Origin: Planctomycetota bacterium
GTDB taxonomy: Bacteria; Planctomycetota; Phycisphaerae; Phycisphaerales; Zrk34
DNA length: 64,000 nt
Assembly (NCBI GenBank): GCA_016125255.1
Contig: WGMD01000017.1
Location: 1 to 64,000, forward strand
Reading direction: 5' to 3'
Part shown: in pieces, positions 1-7,462 of the stretch
Layout: every line of letters begins with the position of its first letter
Numbering within the stretch: position 1 is the first letter of the stretch
Made by a program: the position numbers and the translations under genes
The notes under the pieces: generated by a model
Seen by the model: only the letters and a program-made list of their open reading frames with translations
Told to the model about the DNA's origin: nothing
Databases searched by the model: none

Positions 1-430
1 AAGGGGGAGGGCTTCTGACCCCCCGCCCTTGAGGGCGGGGCTGGGGGCGGGTGAGGCGCATCAGTTCGCGCGGGTTTCGTTTCGATGCGGACGTGGCTTG
101 GTGCTGACACGATTCACCCCCACCCAACCCTCCCCCTCGAAGGGGGAGGGCTTCTGACCCCCCGCCCTTGAGGGCGGGGCTGGGGGCGGGTGAGGCGCAT
201 CAGTTTGCGCGGGTTTCGTTTCGATGCGGACGTGGCTTGGGGCTGACACGATTCACCCCCACCCAACCTCCCCCTCAAGGGGGAGGGCTTCTGACCCCCC
301 GCCCTTGAGGGCGGGGCTGGGGGCGGGTGAGGCGCATCAGTTCGCGCGGGTTTCGTTTCGATGCGGACGTGGCTTGGGACTGACACGATTCACCCCCACC
401 CAACCCTCCCCCTCGGAGGGGGAGGGCTTC
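1..430. repeat. Tandem array of a ~138-bp GC-rich repeat
   Basis: Three nearly identical units start at 11, 150 and 287, and a partial fourth starts at 426, giving periods of 139, 137 and 139 bp. The array continues past the left edge. Each unit has a left end (a palindrome around GCCCTTGAGGGC followed by a stretch ending GGCGCATCAG), a ~40-bp middle, and a right end (CTGACACGATTCACCCCCAC, then a palindrome of CCCTCCCCCT type). The two ends are imperfect inverted copies of each other, so a unit looks like a small inverted-repeat element. Open frames across it (for example 61-249 and 114-386) are repeat translations, not genes. Right-end-like sequence recurs at 849-926 and a full relative at 10838-11014. 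Confidence 0.9.
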
Positions 431-482
431 TGTGCTCTATTGGCAGCTTGTCAAGAACCTGACCGCGCACCATGATGGGGTG

Positions 483-848
483 ATGTCGGAAAAGCGTCAT
501 CGCATCAAGCCCGTTCACACGGATCGCGCTCGTCGGCTCCGCCGGGTGATGACCGGGCCGGAGCGGCATTTGTGGAGCGTTCTGAGAGACAAGCAAATCG
601 GGGGATTGCGATTTCGCCGACAGCATCCGGTTGGGCGGTTCATCGCTGACTTTGCATGCCTGGAGGCGCATCTGATTGTCGAGGTCGATGGCGAGAGTCA
701 CGTCGGACAATTCGATGCGGACAATGCGCGCACGCGCGAACTGATGCGGCAGGGATTCAAAGTCCTGCGCTTTACAAATGACGAGGTCTTGCAAGCCACG
801 GAAGCCGTTGCGAACACGATCGCGCGTGCGGCGGGTTTGGATTGGTGA
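483..848 (+). CDS. DUF559 / Vsr-like endonuclease-domain protein
   Basis: A 121-residue protein of the DUF559 family, which is related to very-short-patch-repair (Vsr) and other PD-(D/E)XK nucleases. Visible family features are the N-terminal TGPERHLWSVLRDKQIGG helix, the strand GLRFRRQHPVGRFIADFAC, the acidic core LIVEVDGESH, and the C-terminal GFKVLRFTNDEVL. Family knowledge suggests DNA binding or cleavage; the cellular role is unknown. I chose ATG 483 because the longer frame from 432 starts in repeat-derived sequence and the conserved part begins only at about residue 20. The gene sits between the tandem repeat array and a further right-end-like repeat at 849-926, which suggests it travels with, or acts on, the repeat. 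Function is inferred from the family only. Confidence 0.8.
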   Translation: MSEKRHRIKPVHTDRARRLRRVMTGPERHLWSVLRDKQIGGLRFRRQHPVGRFIADFACLEAHLIVEVDGESHVGQFDADNARTRELMRQGFKVLRFTNDEVLQATEAVANTIARAAGLDW

Positions 849-926
849 TCGCATCGATGCGGGCACGGTCTTGGGCTGATGCGATTTACCCCCACCCAAC
901 CTCCCCCTCAAGGGGGAGGGGAAGAG
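849..926 (+). repeat. Solo right-end copy of the left-edge repeat
   Basis: Immediately after the DUF559 stop codon comes a degenerate copy of the repeat middle (TCGATGCGGGCACGGTCTTG) and right end (CTGATGCGATTTACCCCCAC, then the palindrome CCCCCTCAAGGGGG and GAAGAG). It lies in the same orientation as the right ends in the array at 1-430. The nuclease gene therefore lies between repeat ends. Confidence 0.8.
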
Positions 927-944
927 GGCGCTAGACTTTCGGGT

Positions 945-1334
945 ATGGCCGAATGGGACATCAAGATGTTGCACGATGGGCAGTGTCCGATCTGTTCGCG
1001 CGAGGTGGCGATGCTGCGGCGGAAGGATGTGCATCATCGCATCGCTTTTGAGGATATCACCGGGCCGGACTTTGATGCGGGCCGGTACGGTCTGACGCAG
1101 GCGGCGGTCGAGGGGCGGATGCACGGCGTGCTGCCGGACGGGCGGATCGTCACGGGCGTGGAGGTTTTTCGACGCACGTACCGGGCGATCGGGCTGGGCT
1201 GGCTGGTTGCGCCGACGGGTTGGCCGGTGCTTCGATGGGTGTTTGACGGGTTATACGCCGTTTTTGCGAAGGTTCGGCCCTGGCTGGGGCGCAAGCGGCG
1301 TTGCGAGACGGACACATGTCGCCCCGGCCGGTAG
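945..1334 (+). CDS. DUF393 (DCC family) thiol-disulfide oxidoreductase-like protein
   Basis: A 129-residue protein opening with the DCC-family signature: LHDGQCPICSREVAMLRR carries the CxxC pair near residues 13-16. These proteins are thioredoxin-like in the first half and are thought to handle thiol redox chemistry. The C-terminal part (YRAIGLGWLVAPTGWPVLRW) is hydrophobic and aromatic, as usual in the family. ATG 945 starts the recognisable domain; a longer frame from 879 only adds repeat-derived residues. A TAGACT box at 932-937 lies 7 nt before the ATG with no Shine-Dalgarno sequence, so the mRNA may be leaderless. The gene directly follows the repeat at 849-926. Confidence 0.85.
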   Translation: MAEWDIKMLHDGQCPICSREVAMLRRKDVHHRIAFEDITGPDFDAGRYGLTQAAVEGRMHGVLPDGRIVTGVEVFRRTYRAIGLGWLVAPTGWPVLRWVFDGLYAVFAKVRPWLGRKRRCETDTCRPGR

Positions 1335-1338
1335 CCGA

Positions 1339-1344
1339 TACAAT
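1339..1344 (+). promoter_or_regulatory. Candidate -10 box of panB (leaderless start)
   Basis: TACAAT ends 9 nt before the panB ATG, and no purine-rich ribosome-binding site fits in the gap. Transcription would begin almost at the start codon. No convincing -35 box was found. Confidence 0.35.
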
Positions 1345-1353
1345 GCCCGGCCC

Positions 1354-2166
1354 ATGAACGAACCGACCCACAAGCCGATCACGCTTTCGACGCTGCGCCG
1401 GATGGCGGCGGCGGGGGAGCGCATTGCCGTGTTGACCTGTTATGACGCCACGACGGCGCGCTGGTTATCGCGGGCGGGGTTGCCGGTGCTTTTGGTGGGG
1501 GATACGGCGGCGGAGATGATTCTGGGCGAGCCGTCGACGATCCATGTCACGATGGACCTGCTCATCGCGCTGACGCGTGCGGTCAAGCGGGGGGCGCCGG
1601 ATTGCTTTGTCATGGCGGACATGCCGTTCATGAGCTATCAGGCGTGCGACGCGGAGGCGATCCGCAATGCCGGCCGCTTTCTGAGCGAGGCGCATGCGGA
1701 TGCGGTCAAGCTCGAAGTCGACGGTTCGTTCGGCGATCTGGTCGGCAAGATGGCGCGGGCGGGGGTGCCGGTGGTGGCGCATCTGGGGTCGAGGCCTCAG
1801 CATGTGCATCGCACGGGCGGGTACCGGGCAGCGGGGCGCAGCGCCGCGGATGCGAATCGGCTTGTGGAGGAAGCGCAGCTCATGGAAGCGCGCGGGGCGG
1901 TGATGTTGTTACTGGAGGCGACGACGGCGAGCGTGGCGGAGCGGATCGTGGGGAGCGTGAAGATTCCGGTGATCGGCTGCGGGGCCGGGCCGGCGTGTCA
2001 CGGACATGTGGTGGTGCTGCACGATTTACTGGGTTTGACCGACTGGCACCCGCCGTTCGTCAAACCCAACGCGGCGATCGGCGAAGCGATCGCGCAGTCC
2101 GCCAAGCAGTGGATCGAACTGGTCCAGTCGGGGAAGTATCTGAAGGATGATCACCCGTATCGGTGA
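1354..2166 (+). CDS. panB: 3-methyl-2-oxobutanoate hydroxymethyltransferase
   Basis: First committed step of pantothenate synthesis: it transfers the hydroxymethyl group of 5,10-methylene-THF to alpha-ketoisovalerate, giving ketopantoate. At 270 residues it has the usual PanB length. Family motifs are present: LTCYDATTARWL near the N-terminus, VLLVGDTAAEMILG with a metal-binding Asp, FVMADMPFMSY with a second Asp, VKLEVDG, and the catalytic-Glu region LLLEATTASVAERI. HLGSRPQHVHRTGGYRAAGR matches the family substrate loop. The start at ATG 1354 gives the normal N-terminus (MNEPTHKPITLSTLRRM). No other pantothenate gene is adjacent. Confidence 0.95.
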   Translation: MNEPTHKPITLSTLRRMAAAGERIAVLTCYDATTARWLSRAGLPVLLVGDTAAEMILGEPSTIHVTMDLLIALTRAVKRGAPDCFVMADMPFMSYQACDAEAIRNAGRFLSEAHADAVKLEVDGSFGDLVGKMARAGVPVVAHLGSRPQHVHRTGGYRAAGRSAADANRLVEEAQLMEARGAVMLLLEATTASVAERIVGSVKIPVIGCGAGPACHGHVVVLHDLLGLTDWHPPFVKPNAAIGEAIAQSAKQWIELVQSGKYLKDDHPYR

Positions 2167-2192
2167 CACGGGGATGGGGGTTGAGCACTCTC

Positions 2193-2423
2193 AATAACCA
2201 CCAAGACACCAAGAACACCAAGGTGAAATCAGGGTTTTAGAACGTGTGTGAGAAGATCATTGATCGACGAGCCGCGACCGTCAGGGAGCGGTCGAAACAG
2301 GTCACAATGAGCGGCGCCGTGACCGCTCCCTGACGGTCGCGGCTCGTTAAACTCCGCCTTCTCACACACGTTCTTATACACAATGCGGCATTCCTTGGTG
2401 ACCTTGGTGTCTTGGTGGTTGAG
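2193..2423. repeat. Triple-nested inverted repeat (231 bp)
   Basis: Three concentric pairs of arms. The outer arms, 2193-2222 and 2392-2423, are built from reiterated CCAAGACACCAAG-type words. The middle arms, 2241-2255 and 2358-2372, are AACGTGTGTGAGAAG and its complement. The inner arms, 2267-2293 and 2321-2347, contain GAGCCGCGACCGTCAGGGAG and its complement. The whole region could fold into one long hairpin. It is non-coding and lies between panB and htrA. The inner word resembles the hairpin at 18361-18435. Confidence 0.9.
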
Positions 2424-2877
2424 TTCTTTCTGAGGTTTCGGTTTTGCGATGCGCGAAGAAGTGGGCATCGCGGCTCGGGGATTTGGTCGCAATTCGCACA
2501 GGGTTTGCGCGTTTGGCGCATGGGGATGGCGGCTGTGCGCGCACCGTGCGCGCGGGTTGATGTAAGTCATTAAAAAACGTCGCATGGATGTGACGCGTCG
2601 GGTTCGGCGGTGCGCACGGGCGCGCCGGTGCGCGCTTCGTTGCGTGAAAAGCGTCGGAGGATGCAGGGGATAGGGCGCGAAGGGCGGGGAGCGAGAGCGG
2701 TGAAAACGCGGACGTGCGGATGCGCGGGGGAGGATCGGGCTGGGAAACTTTTCGGACGTGGGCGGGGGATGCAGGGCGGGGGGTGAACCTGTCGATCAAA
2801 TGAGCGTATAGATTCGGAGCGGTGGCATAAACGATGAGCCATTGCACGTGGTACATTTACAAGACAGGAGCGAACCC
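2424..2877. other. Non-coding leader region upstream of htrA
   Basis: There is no supported gene here. Frames on the minus strand have repeat-like composition. The stretch 2495-2640 is rich in alternating GCGC words (GCGCGCACCGTGCGCGCG and GGCGCGCCGGTGCGCGC) that recur at about 33005-33160. A good ribosome-binding site (ACAGGAG) precedes the htrA start at 2878. No clear promoter was identified. Confidence 0.6.
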
Positions 2878-4458
2878 ATGAAGCGTTCAGTAAGCTACGG
2901 GCCGGTGATGGTGCTGGCCGTGACGGTGTTGGCGGTGTTGTTGGGCGGTCCGTATGCGATGCGGCAACTGGCGTACGCGGAGCAGGAAGCGCGTGTGAGC
3001 CAGGGGCGGCAGACGCTTAAGACGAGCAAGTTGGCGGAGTTGAGCGACGCCTTCCGGGAGGTGGCGAAGGTGGTCGAGCCGTCGGTGGTGCACATTTCGG
3101 TGAGCACGAAGGTTTCGGAGCATCCGGTGCATAACCGGCTTGGGCCGAACATTCCCGACGAGTTCCGCCGCTTTTTCCCGGGCATTCCCGATGACCAGGA
3201 CAACGCCGAGCCCAAGGGCAAGGACGACGACAATCAGGAGTACGACAAGTACGACGTGCCGCAGGCGTACGGGTCGGGCAGCGGTTGGGTGTATGGGCAC
3301 GGCAATGAGAATTTCATCGTGACCAACAACCACGTCGTCAAGGACGCGGACGAAATCATCGTCAAGTTCTTCGACAAATCGACGCGGAAGGCGACGGTCG
3401 TCGGCACCGATCCGCAGACGGACATCGCGGTGCTCAAGGTCGACGACGGCGACCTGCACCCGGCGGCGATCAGCATCAAGCCCGTCGAGCAGGGCGAGAT
3501 GGTCTTCGCCTTCGGCTCGCCGTTCCAGTTCGATTTCTCCATGAGCCAGGGCATCGTCTCGGGGTCCGGCCGCCGGCTGGGGATCCTCGGCAACATGGGC
3601 TATGAGAACTTCATCCAGACCGACGCGGCGATCAACCCCGGCAACTCCGGCGGGCCGCTGTGCAATATCTATGGTGAAGTCATCGGCATGAACTCGGCGA
3701 TCGCGACGCGCACCGGCGCCAGCAACGGCATCGGCTTCGCGATCCCGTCGGACATGATCAAGGACGTCGTCAACCAGATCATCGACAAGGGCAAGGTGAG
3801 CCGGGGCTACCTGGGCGTGTGGATCCGCGATCTGGATGACAAGCTGGCCAAGAGCTTCGGGTACAGCGGGTCGGGCGTGCTGGTGGAGGACCTCGTCGGG
3901 GCCGACAGCCCGGCGGGCAAGGGCGGCATGAAGGCCGGTGACATCATCACGAAGATCGAAGGCGTGGAGGTGACCAATGCGTCGGAGCTTCGCCGCGTGG
4001 TCGCCCGTTATGCGCCCGGTCAGGTGATCACGGTGGACATCTACCGCGATGGCAAGAATCAGATCCTCAAGATCACGCTGACCGAGCAGCCCAAGAACCC
4101 CGAGGTGGCGGCGGCCAACGGCGGGGCGGGTTCGGAGCCGGCCGTGGCGCCGGAGAAGCTCGAGCCGCTGCGTCAGCTCGGGCTTGAGAAGCTCGAGAAT
4201 TTCACGGAGGGGATGGCCAAGCGTCTGGACGTTCAGTTCACGCCGGGCGTGGTGATCGAGGATGTTCGGGCCGGTTCGGTGGCGGCGGCGGAAGGGCTTC
4301 GCCCGGGCGTCGTCGTGACGGAAGTGATGGGCACGCCGGTCAAGAACCTCAAGCAGCTCACGACGGAGATCGCCAAGCACGATCTGAAAAAGGGCGTTCG
4401 GCTGCGTGTGATGGCGGGGGATGTGAAGCGATTTGTGCTCCTGGCCCTGCCCGAGTAA
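2878..4458 (+). CDS. htrA: HtrA/DegP-family serine protease, two PDZ domains
   Basis: A 526-residue periplasmic quality-control protease. An N-terminal hydrophobic segment (residues about 9-30) is a signal or anchor. The trypsin-like domain has the triad His152 (TNNHVVKDA), Asp182 (QTDIAVLKVD) and Ser257 (NPGNSGGPL). The first PDZ domain follows (YLGVWIRDLDDKL to about residue 395), then a linker and a second PDZ near the C-terminus (GVVIEDVRAGSVAAAEGL). An acidic insertion (residues about 103-127, PDDQDNAEPKGKDDDNQEYD) lies before the catalytic domain in the position of the regulatory LA loop. ATG 2878 has a strong ribosome-binding site, ACAGGAG. A rho-independent terminator follows at 4477-4516. 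Confidence 0.95.
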   Translation: MKRSVSYGPVMVLAVTVLAVLLGGPYAMRQLAYAEQEARVSQGRQTLKTSKLAELSDAFREVAKVVEPSVVHISVSTKVSEHPVHNRLGPNIPDEFRRFFPGIPDDQDNAEPKGKDDDNQEYDKYDVPQAYGSGSGWVYGHGNENFIVTNNHVVKDADEIIVKFFDKSTRKATVVGTDPQTDIAVLKVDDGDLHPAAISIKPVEQGEMVFAFGSPFQFDFSMSQGIVSGSGRRLGILGNMGYENFIQTDAAINPGNSGGPLCNIYGEVIGMNSAIATRTGASNGIGFAIPSDMIKDVVNQIIDKGKVSRGYLGVWIRDLDDKLAKSFGYSGSGVLVEDLVGADSPAGKGGMKAGDIITKIEGVEVTNASELRRVVARYAPGQVITVDIYRDGKNQILKITLTEQPKNPEVAAANGGAGSEPAVAPEKLEPLRQLGLEKLENFTEGMAKRLDVQFTPGVVIEDVRAGSVAAAEGLRPGVVVTEVMGTPVKNLKQLTTEIAKHDLKKGVRLRVMAGDVKRFVLLALPE

Positions 4459-4476
4459 CGCGATCGCGGACTCACA

Positions 4477-4516
4477 AAAACCCCATGCCCCCGGCGTCGT
4501 CCGGGGGTTTTTTTTT
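4477..4516 (+). terminator. Rho-independent terminator after htrA
   Basis: The stem CCCCCGG/CCGGGGG (4488-4494 with 4501-4507) has a 6-nt loop, followed by nine T residues. It separates htrA from gltA. Confidence 0.9.
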
Positions 4517-4588
4517 GCCCGTTTTCCTGCTACGCTGTGGGTCTTGCATGCGGGTCCGGCCCGGGCCCATTCTTCAGGAGTATTTCGT

Positions 4589-5875
4589 ATGAGCGACAAA
4601 GCTCTGCTCAAGTTGCCCGATGGCAAGACGCTCGAGATGCCCATCGTCGTGGGCACCGAGAACGAGAAGGCCATCGATATCGCCAAGCTGCGTTCGGAGA
4701 CCGGTTACATCACACTCGACCCCGCCTACGGGAACACCGGCTCGTGCACCAGCGACATCTGCTACATCGACGGCGAAGCGGGCATCCTCCGCTATCGCGG
4801 CTACCCCATCGAGCAGCTCGCCGAGCAGAGCTCCTTCGTCGAAGTCGCCTACATGCTCATCTGGGGCAAGCTGCCCAACGAACAGGAGCTGGCCGAGTGG
4901 AGCAATCTGCTGGGCAAGAACGCCATGCTCCACGAAGGCCTGCGCTTCGCGTTCAACTCGATCCCGCAGACCGGTCATCCGATGGCGACGCTTTCGTCGA
5001 TGATCAACGCCATGTCCTGCTACCACCCCGATGTGCTGGAGCTCAAGGACGAGGCGCAGTTCATGCCCATGGCCGCCAAGCTTCTCTCGAAGGTGCGGAC
5101 GATCGCCGCGTTCAGCTATCGCCAGACGGTCGGTCATCCGATCCGCTATCCCAAGCCGCACCTCGATTACTGCGCCAACTTCCTGCACATGATGTTCTCG
5201 ATTCCCTACTCGGGCTATGAGCCGGACCCGGATGTGGCCAAGGCGCTCAATCAGATTCTGATTCTGCACGCCGAGCACGAGCAGAACTGCTCGACGTCGA
5301 CGGTCCGCATGGTCGGCTCGTCGGGGGCGAACCTGTTCACTTCGTGCGCCGCGGGCGTCTGCGCCCTGTGGGGCCCGCTGCACGGCGGGGCGAACGTCGC
5401 CGTGCTCGACATGCTCGAACGCATCCGCGGCGGCAAAACCACCGTCAAGGACTTTATGGCCAAAGTCAAGAGCAAGGAAGAGAAGCTCATGGGCTTCGGC
5501 CACCGGGTCTACAAGAACTTCGACCCCCGCGCCAAGATCCTCAAGGACGCCTCGGTCAAAGTCCTCGCCAAGCTCGGCGTCAAGGACCCGCTGCTGGACA
5601 TCGCCCGCGAGCTGGAGGAAATCGCCCTCGCCGACGACTATTTCATCAGCCGCAAGCTCTACCCCAACGTCGACTTCTACTCGGGCATCATCATGCGCGC
5701 GATGGGCCTGCCCACCAACATGTTCACCGTCATGTTCGCCATCGGCCGCATGCCCGGCTGGATCGCCCACTGGTACGAAGTCTACCGCGACCCCAATTCG
5801 CGCATCAACCGCCCGCGCCAGATCTACACCGGCCCGACCCGGCGCGATTACGTGCCGATGGATAAACGGTCCTGA
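4589..5875 (+). CDS. gltA: Citrate synthase (type II)
   Basis: Condenses oxaloacetate and acetyl-CoA at the entry of the TCA cycle. The 428 residues match the E. coli GltA-type enzyme, including its extra N-terminal domain (LPDGKTLEMPIVVGTENEKA, then TGYITLDPAYGNTGSCTSDI). The catalytic motifs are GPLHGGAN (His), MGFGHRVYKNFDPRA (His) and NVDFYSGII (Asp). The NADH-allosteric class of enzyme usually has this architecture, but I did not test allosteric residues. ATG 4589 is preceded by CAGGAG at a suitable distance; the longer frame from 4433 runs through the terminator and is rejected. Confidence 0.97.
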   Translation: MSDKALLKLPDGKTLEMPIVVGTENEKAIDIAKLRSETGYITLDPAYGNTGSCTSDICYIDGEAGILRYRGYPIEQLAEQSSFVEVAYMLIWGKLPNEQELAEWSNLLGKNAMLHEGLRFAFNSIPQTGHPMATLSSMINAMSCYHPDVLELKDEAQFMPMAAKLLSKVRTIAAFSYRQTVGHPIRYPKPHLDYCANFLHMMFSIPYSGYEPDPDVAKALNQILILHAEHEQNCSTSTVRMVGSSGANLFTSCAAGVCALWGPLHGGANVAVLDMLERIRGGKTTVKDFMAKVKSKEEKLMGFGHRVYKNFDPRAKILKDASVKVLAKLGVKDPLLDIARELEEIALADDYFISRKLYPNVDFYSGIIMRAMGLPTNMFTVMFAIGRMPGWIAHWYEVYRDPNSRINRPRQIYTGPTRRDYVPMDKRS

Positions 5876-5890
5876 GACGGCCGGAACGAG

Positions 5891-6012
5891 AGGGTTAACT
5901 GGTTGACTCGTTCACTGGTTAACTGGGAAAGGCAGAAAGACAAGCCGCGCCCCGATGCGATGGTCCTGCCAGTCAACGAATCAACGAGTTAACCAGTTAA
6001 CCAGTCAACCTC
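5891..6012. repeat. Inverted repeat of TTAACTGGTT-type words reaching the hom start codon
   Basis: The left arm at 5891-5926 is made of the words GGTTAACTGGTTGACTCGTT and TCACTGGTTAACT. The right arm at 5970-6012 is their imperfect complement (AGTCAACGAATCAACGAGTT then AACCAGTTAACCAGTCAACC). The right arm ends 2 nt before the hom ATG, so the translation start of hom would lie at the foot of the hairpin. Confidence 0.88.
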
Positions 6013-6014
6013 AA

Positions 6015-7325
6015 ATGTCTGAGTCTCCCCTGGGCATCGGTATCATCGGCTGCGGCACCGTCGGCGTCGGTGTCGTCAAGTTGCTCACCGACATGCGCGA
6101 CGTCTACGCCCGGCGCGTCGGACGCCCGATCGAAATCCGCCGCATCCTCGTCCGCAGCGCCAAGGCGAAGCGCGATGCGGCCGTGCCCGCGAATCTTGTG
6201 ACCGATGATGCCGACGCGTTCTTCAATGACAAGCGCATCGCCATCATCGTCGAAGTCGCCGGCGGCATCGACCCGGTCGGCAAGTACGTCCGCCGCGCCA
6301 TCGAGACCGGCCGGCATGTCGTGACCGCCAACAAGTCGCTCCTGGCCGCGCAGGGCGTCGAACTTTTCGCCCTCGCCCGCAAGCACAAGGTCGCCATCGC
6401 CTTCGAGGCCTCCTGCGGCGGAGGCATCCCGATTCTCGCCGCCCTGAAATTCGGTCTCGCCGCCAACCGGATTGATGCGCTTTACGGCATTCTCAACGGC
6501 ACCTGCAATTTCATCCTGACGCAGATGACCGAAGCCGGCGCGTCCTACGCCGACGCCCTCGCCGCCGCGCAGGCCCGGGGCTACGCCGAGGCCGACCCGA
6601 CCCTTGACGTCTCCGGCGCCGACACCGCGCAGAAGCTTTCCATCATCGCCGCACTGGCGTTCGGCGTGTGCGTCGATGCCGCGGCGGTGAGCTGCCAAGG
6701 CATCGACAAACTCCAGAGCGAAGACATCTTCTTCGGCGCCGAGCTGGGCTACACCATCAAGCTGCTGGCCATCGCCCAGCGGACGGACAAGGGCTTGAGT
6801 CTGCGGGTGCATCCGTGCTTCGTGCACATGGACGAACCGCTCGCGCAGGTCCGCGCCGCCTACAACGCCCTGAGCGTGTTCGGACACGCGGTCGGACACA
6901 CGATGTTCTACGGCCACGGCGCCGGTCAAATGCCGACCGCCTCCGCCGTGGTCGGCGATATCCTCAACGTCGCCGCCGGCTGGTATCCGCACGCCTTCGC
7001 GTCGATGTGCATCTGGCCCGATCAGCACAAGGCGACCGCCATCGCCAGTCCCGACATCGTGACCAACCGCTACTACCTCCGCATCGCGGCGAAGGATCAG
7101 CCGGGCGTGATGGCCAAGGTCGCCGGCGTGCTCGGTGATCACGCCATCAGCATCTCCGCCATCCTCCAGCACGAATCGCCCGACGGCGGATCGTTCGTGC
7201 CCCTGATCATCACGACGCACGACGCCCCCGAAGGCGCGATGCGCTCCGCCGCCGCCATCGCCAAACTCGACGTCGTCGCCGACAAACCCGTGTGCCTGCG
7301 CATCATCGAACTGCCGAGGGATTAG
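6015..7325 (+). CDS. hom: Homoserine dehydrogenase
   Basis: NAD(P)H-dependent reduction of aspartate semialdehyde to homoserine, the branch point to threonine and methionine. The 436-residue protein has the Rossmann motif GIIGCGTVGVGVVKLL at residues about 8-23, the substrate region TANKSLLA and EASCGGGIPIL, the catalytic signature YAEADPTLDVSGADTAQKL, and a C-terminal ACT domain (about 350-430, YYLRIAAKDQPGVMAKVAGV) that usually gives threonine feedback. ATG 6015 begins the canonical N-terminus. No ribosome-binding site is visible because the word-type inverted repeat at 5891-6012 occupies the leader. Confidence 0.95.
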   Translation: MSESPLGIGIIGCGTVGVGVVKLLTDMRDVYARRVGRPIEIRRILVRSAKAKRDAAVPANLVTDDADAFFNDKRIAIIVEVAGGIDPVGKYVRRAIETGRHVVTANKSLLAAQGVELFALARKHKVAIAFEASCGGGIPILAALKFGLAANRIDALYGILNGTCNFILTQMTEAGASYADALAAAQARGYAEADPTLDVSGADTAQKLSIIAALAFGVCVDAAAVSCQGIDKLQSEDIFFGAELGYTIKLLAIAQRTDKGLSLRVHPCFVHMDEPLAQVRAAYNALSVFGHAVGHTMFYGHGAGQMPTASAVVGDILNVAAGWYPHAFASMCIWPDQHKATAIASPDIVTNRYYLRIAAKDQPGVMAKVAGVLGDHAISISAILQHESPDGGSFVPLIITTHDAPEGAMRSAAAIAKLDVVADKPVCLRIIELPRD

Positions 7326-7462
7326 ACGGGCGTCATCCCCATGGCTTTCCCGTTTCGCCGCGAGCCGCAGGCGAGCGCGATGCGACGAATGAACCGGTCC
7401 GGCAATCGACCCCCTTGTCCCCTTTGTGATATCATGCACGCGTCGCGAGGGAGCACATCTCA

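Noticed and set aside
1-430. CRISPR array
   Set aside because: The units are ~138 bp with similar, not unique, middles, and no cas genes are present.
61-475. Several open frames across the repeat array at the left edge
   Set aside because: They are proline-rich translations of the palindromic repeat, in more than one frame, with no domain or start signal.
390-1124. Long minus-strand frame (244 codons) over the DUF559 region
   Set aside because: It is antisense to the DUF559 gene and enters the repeat; the plus frame carries the recognisable domain.
2887-4686. Long minus-strand frame of 599 codons over htrA and gltA
   Set aside because: It is a GC-rich shadow of htrA: there is no domain, and it is full of His, Arg and Asp runs. 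The plus frames are clear HtrA and citrate synthase.
4574-5770. 398-codon minus-strand frame over gltA
   Set aside because: Shadow of citrate synthase with no recognisable domain.
7326-7462. Promoter pair upstream of the glycogen synthase
   Set aside because: TATCAT at 7430-7435 is present, but no -35 at a proper distance could be supported.
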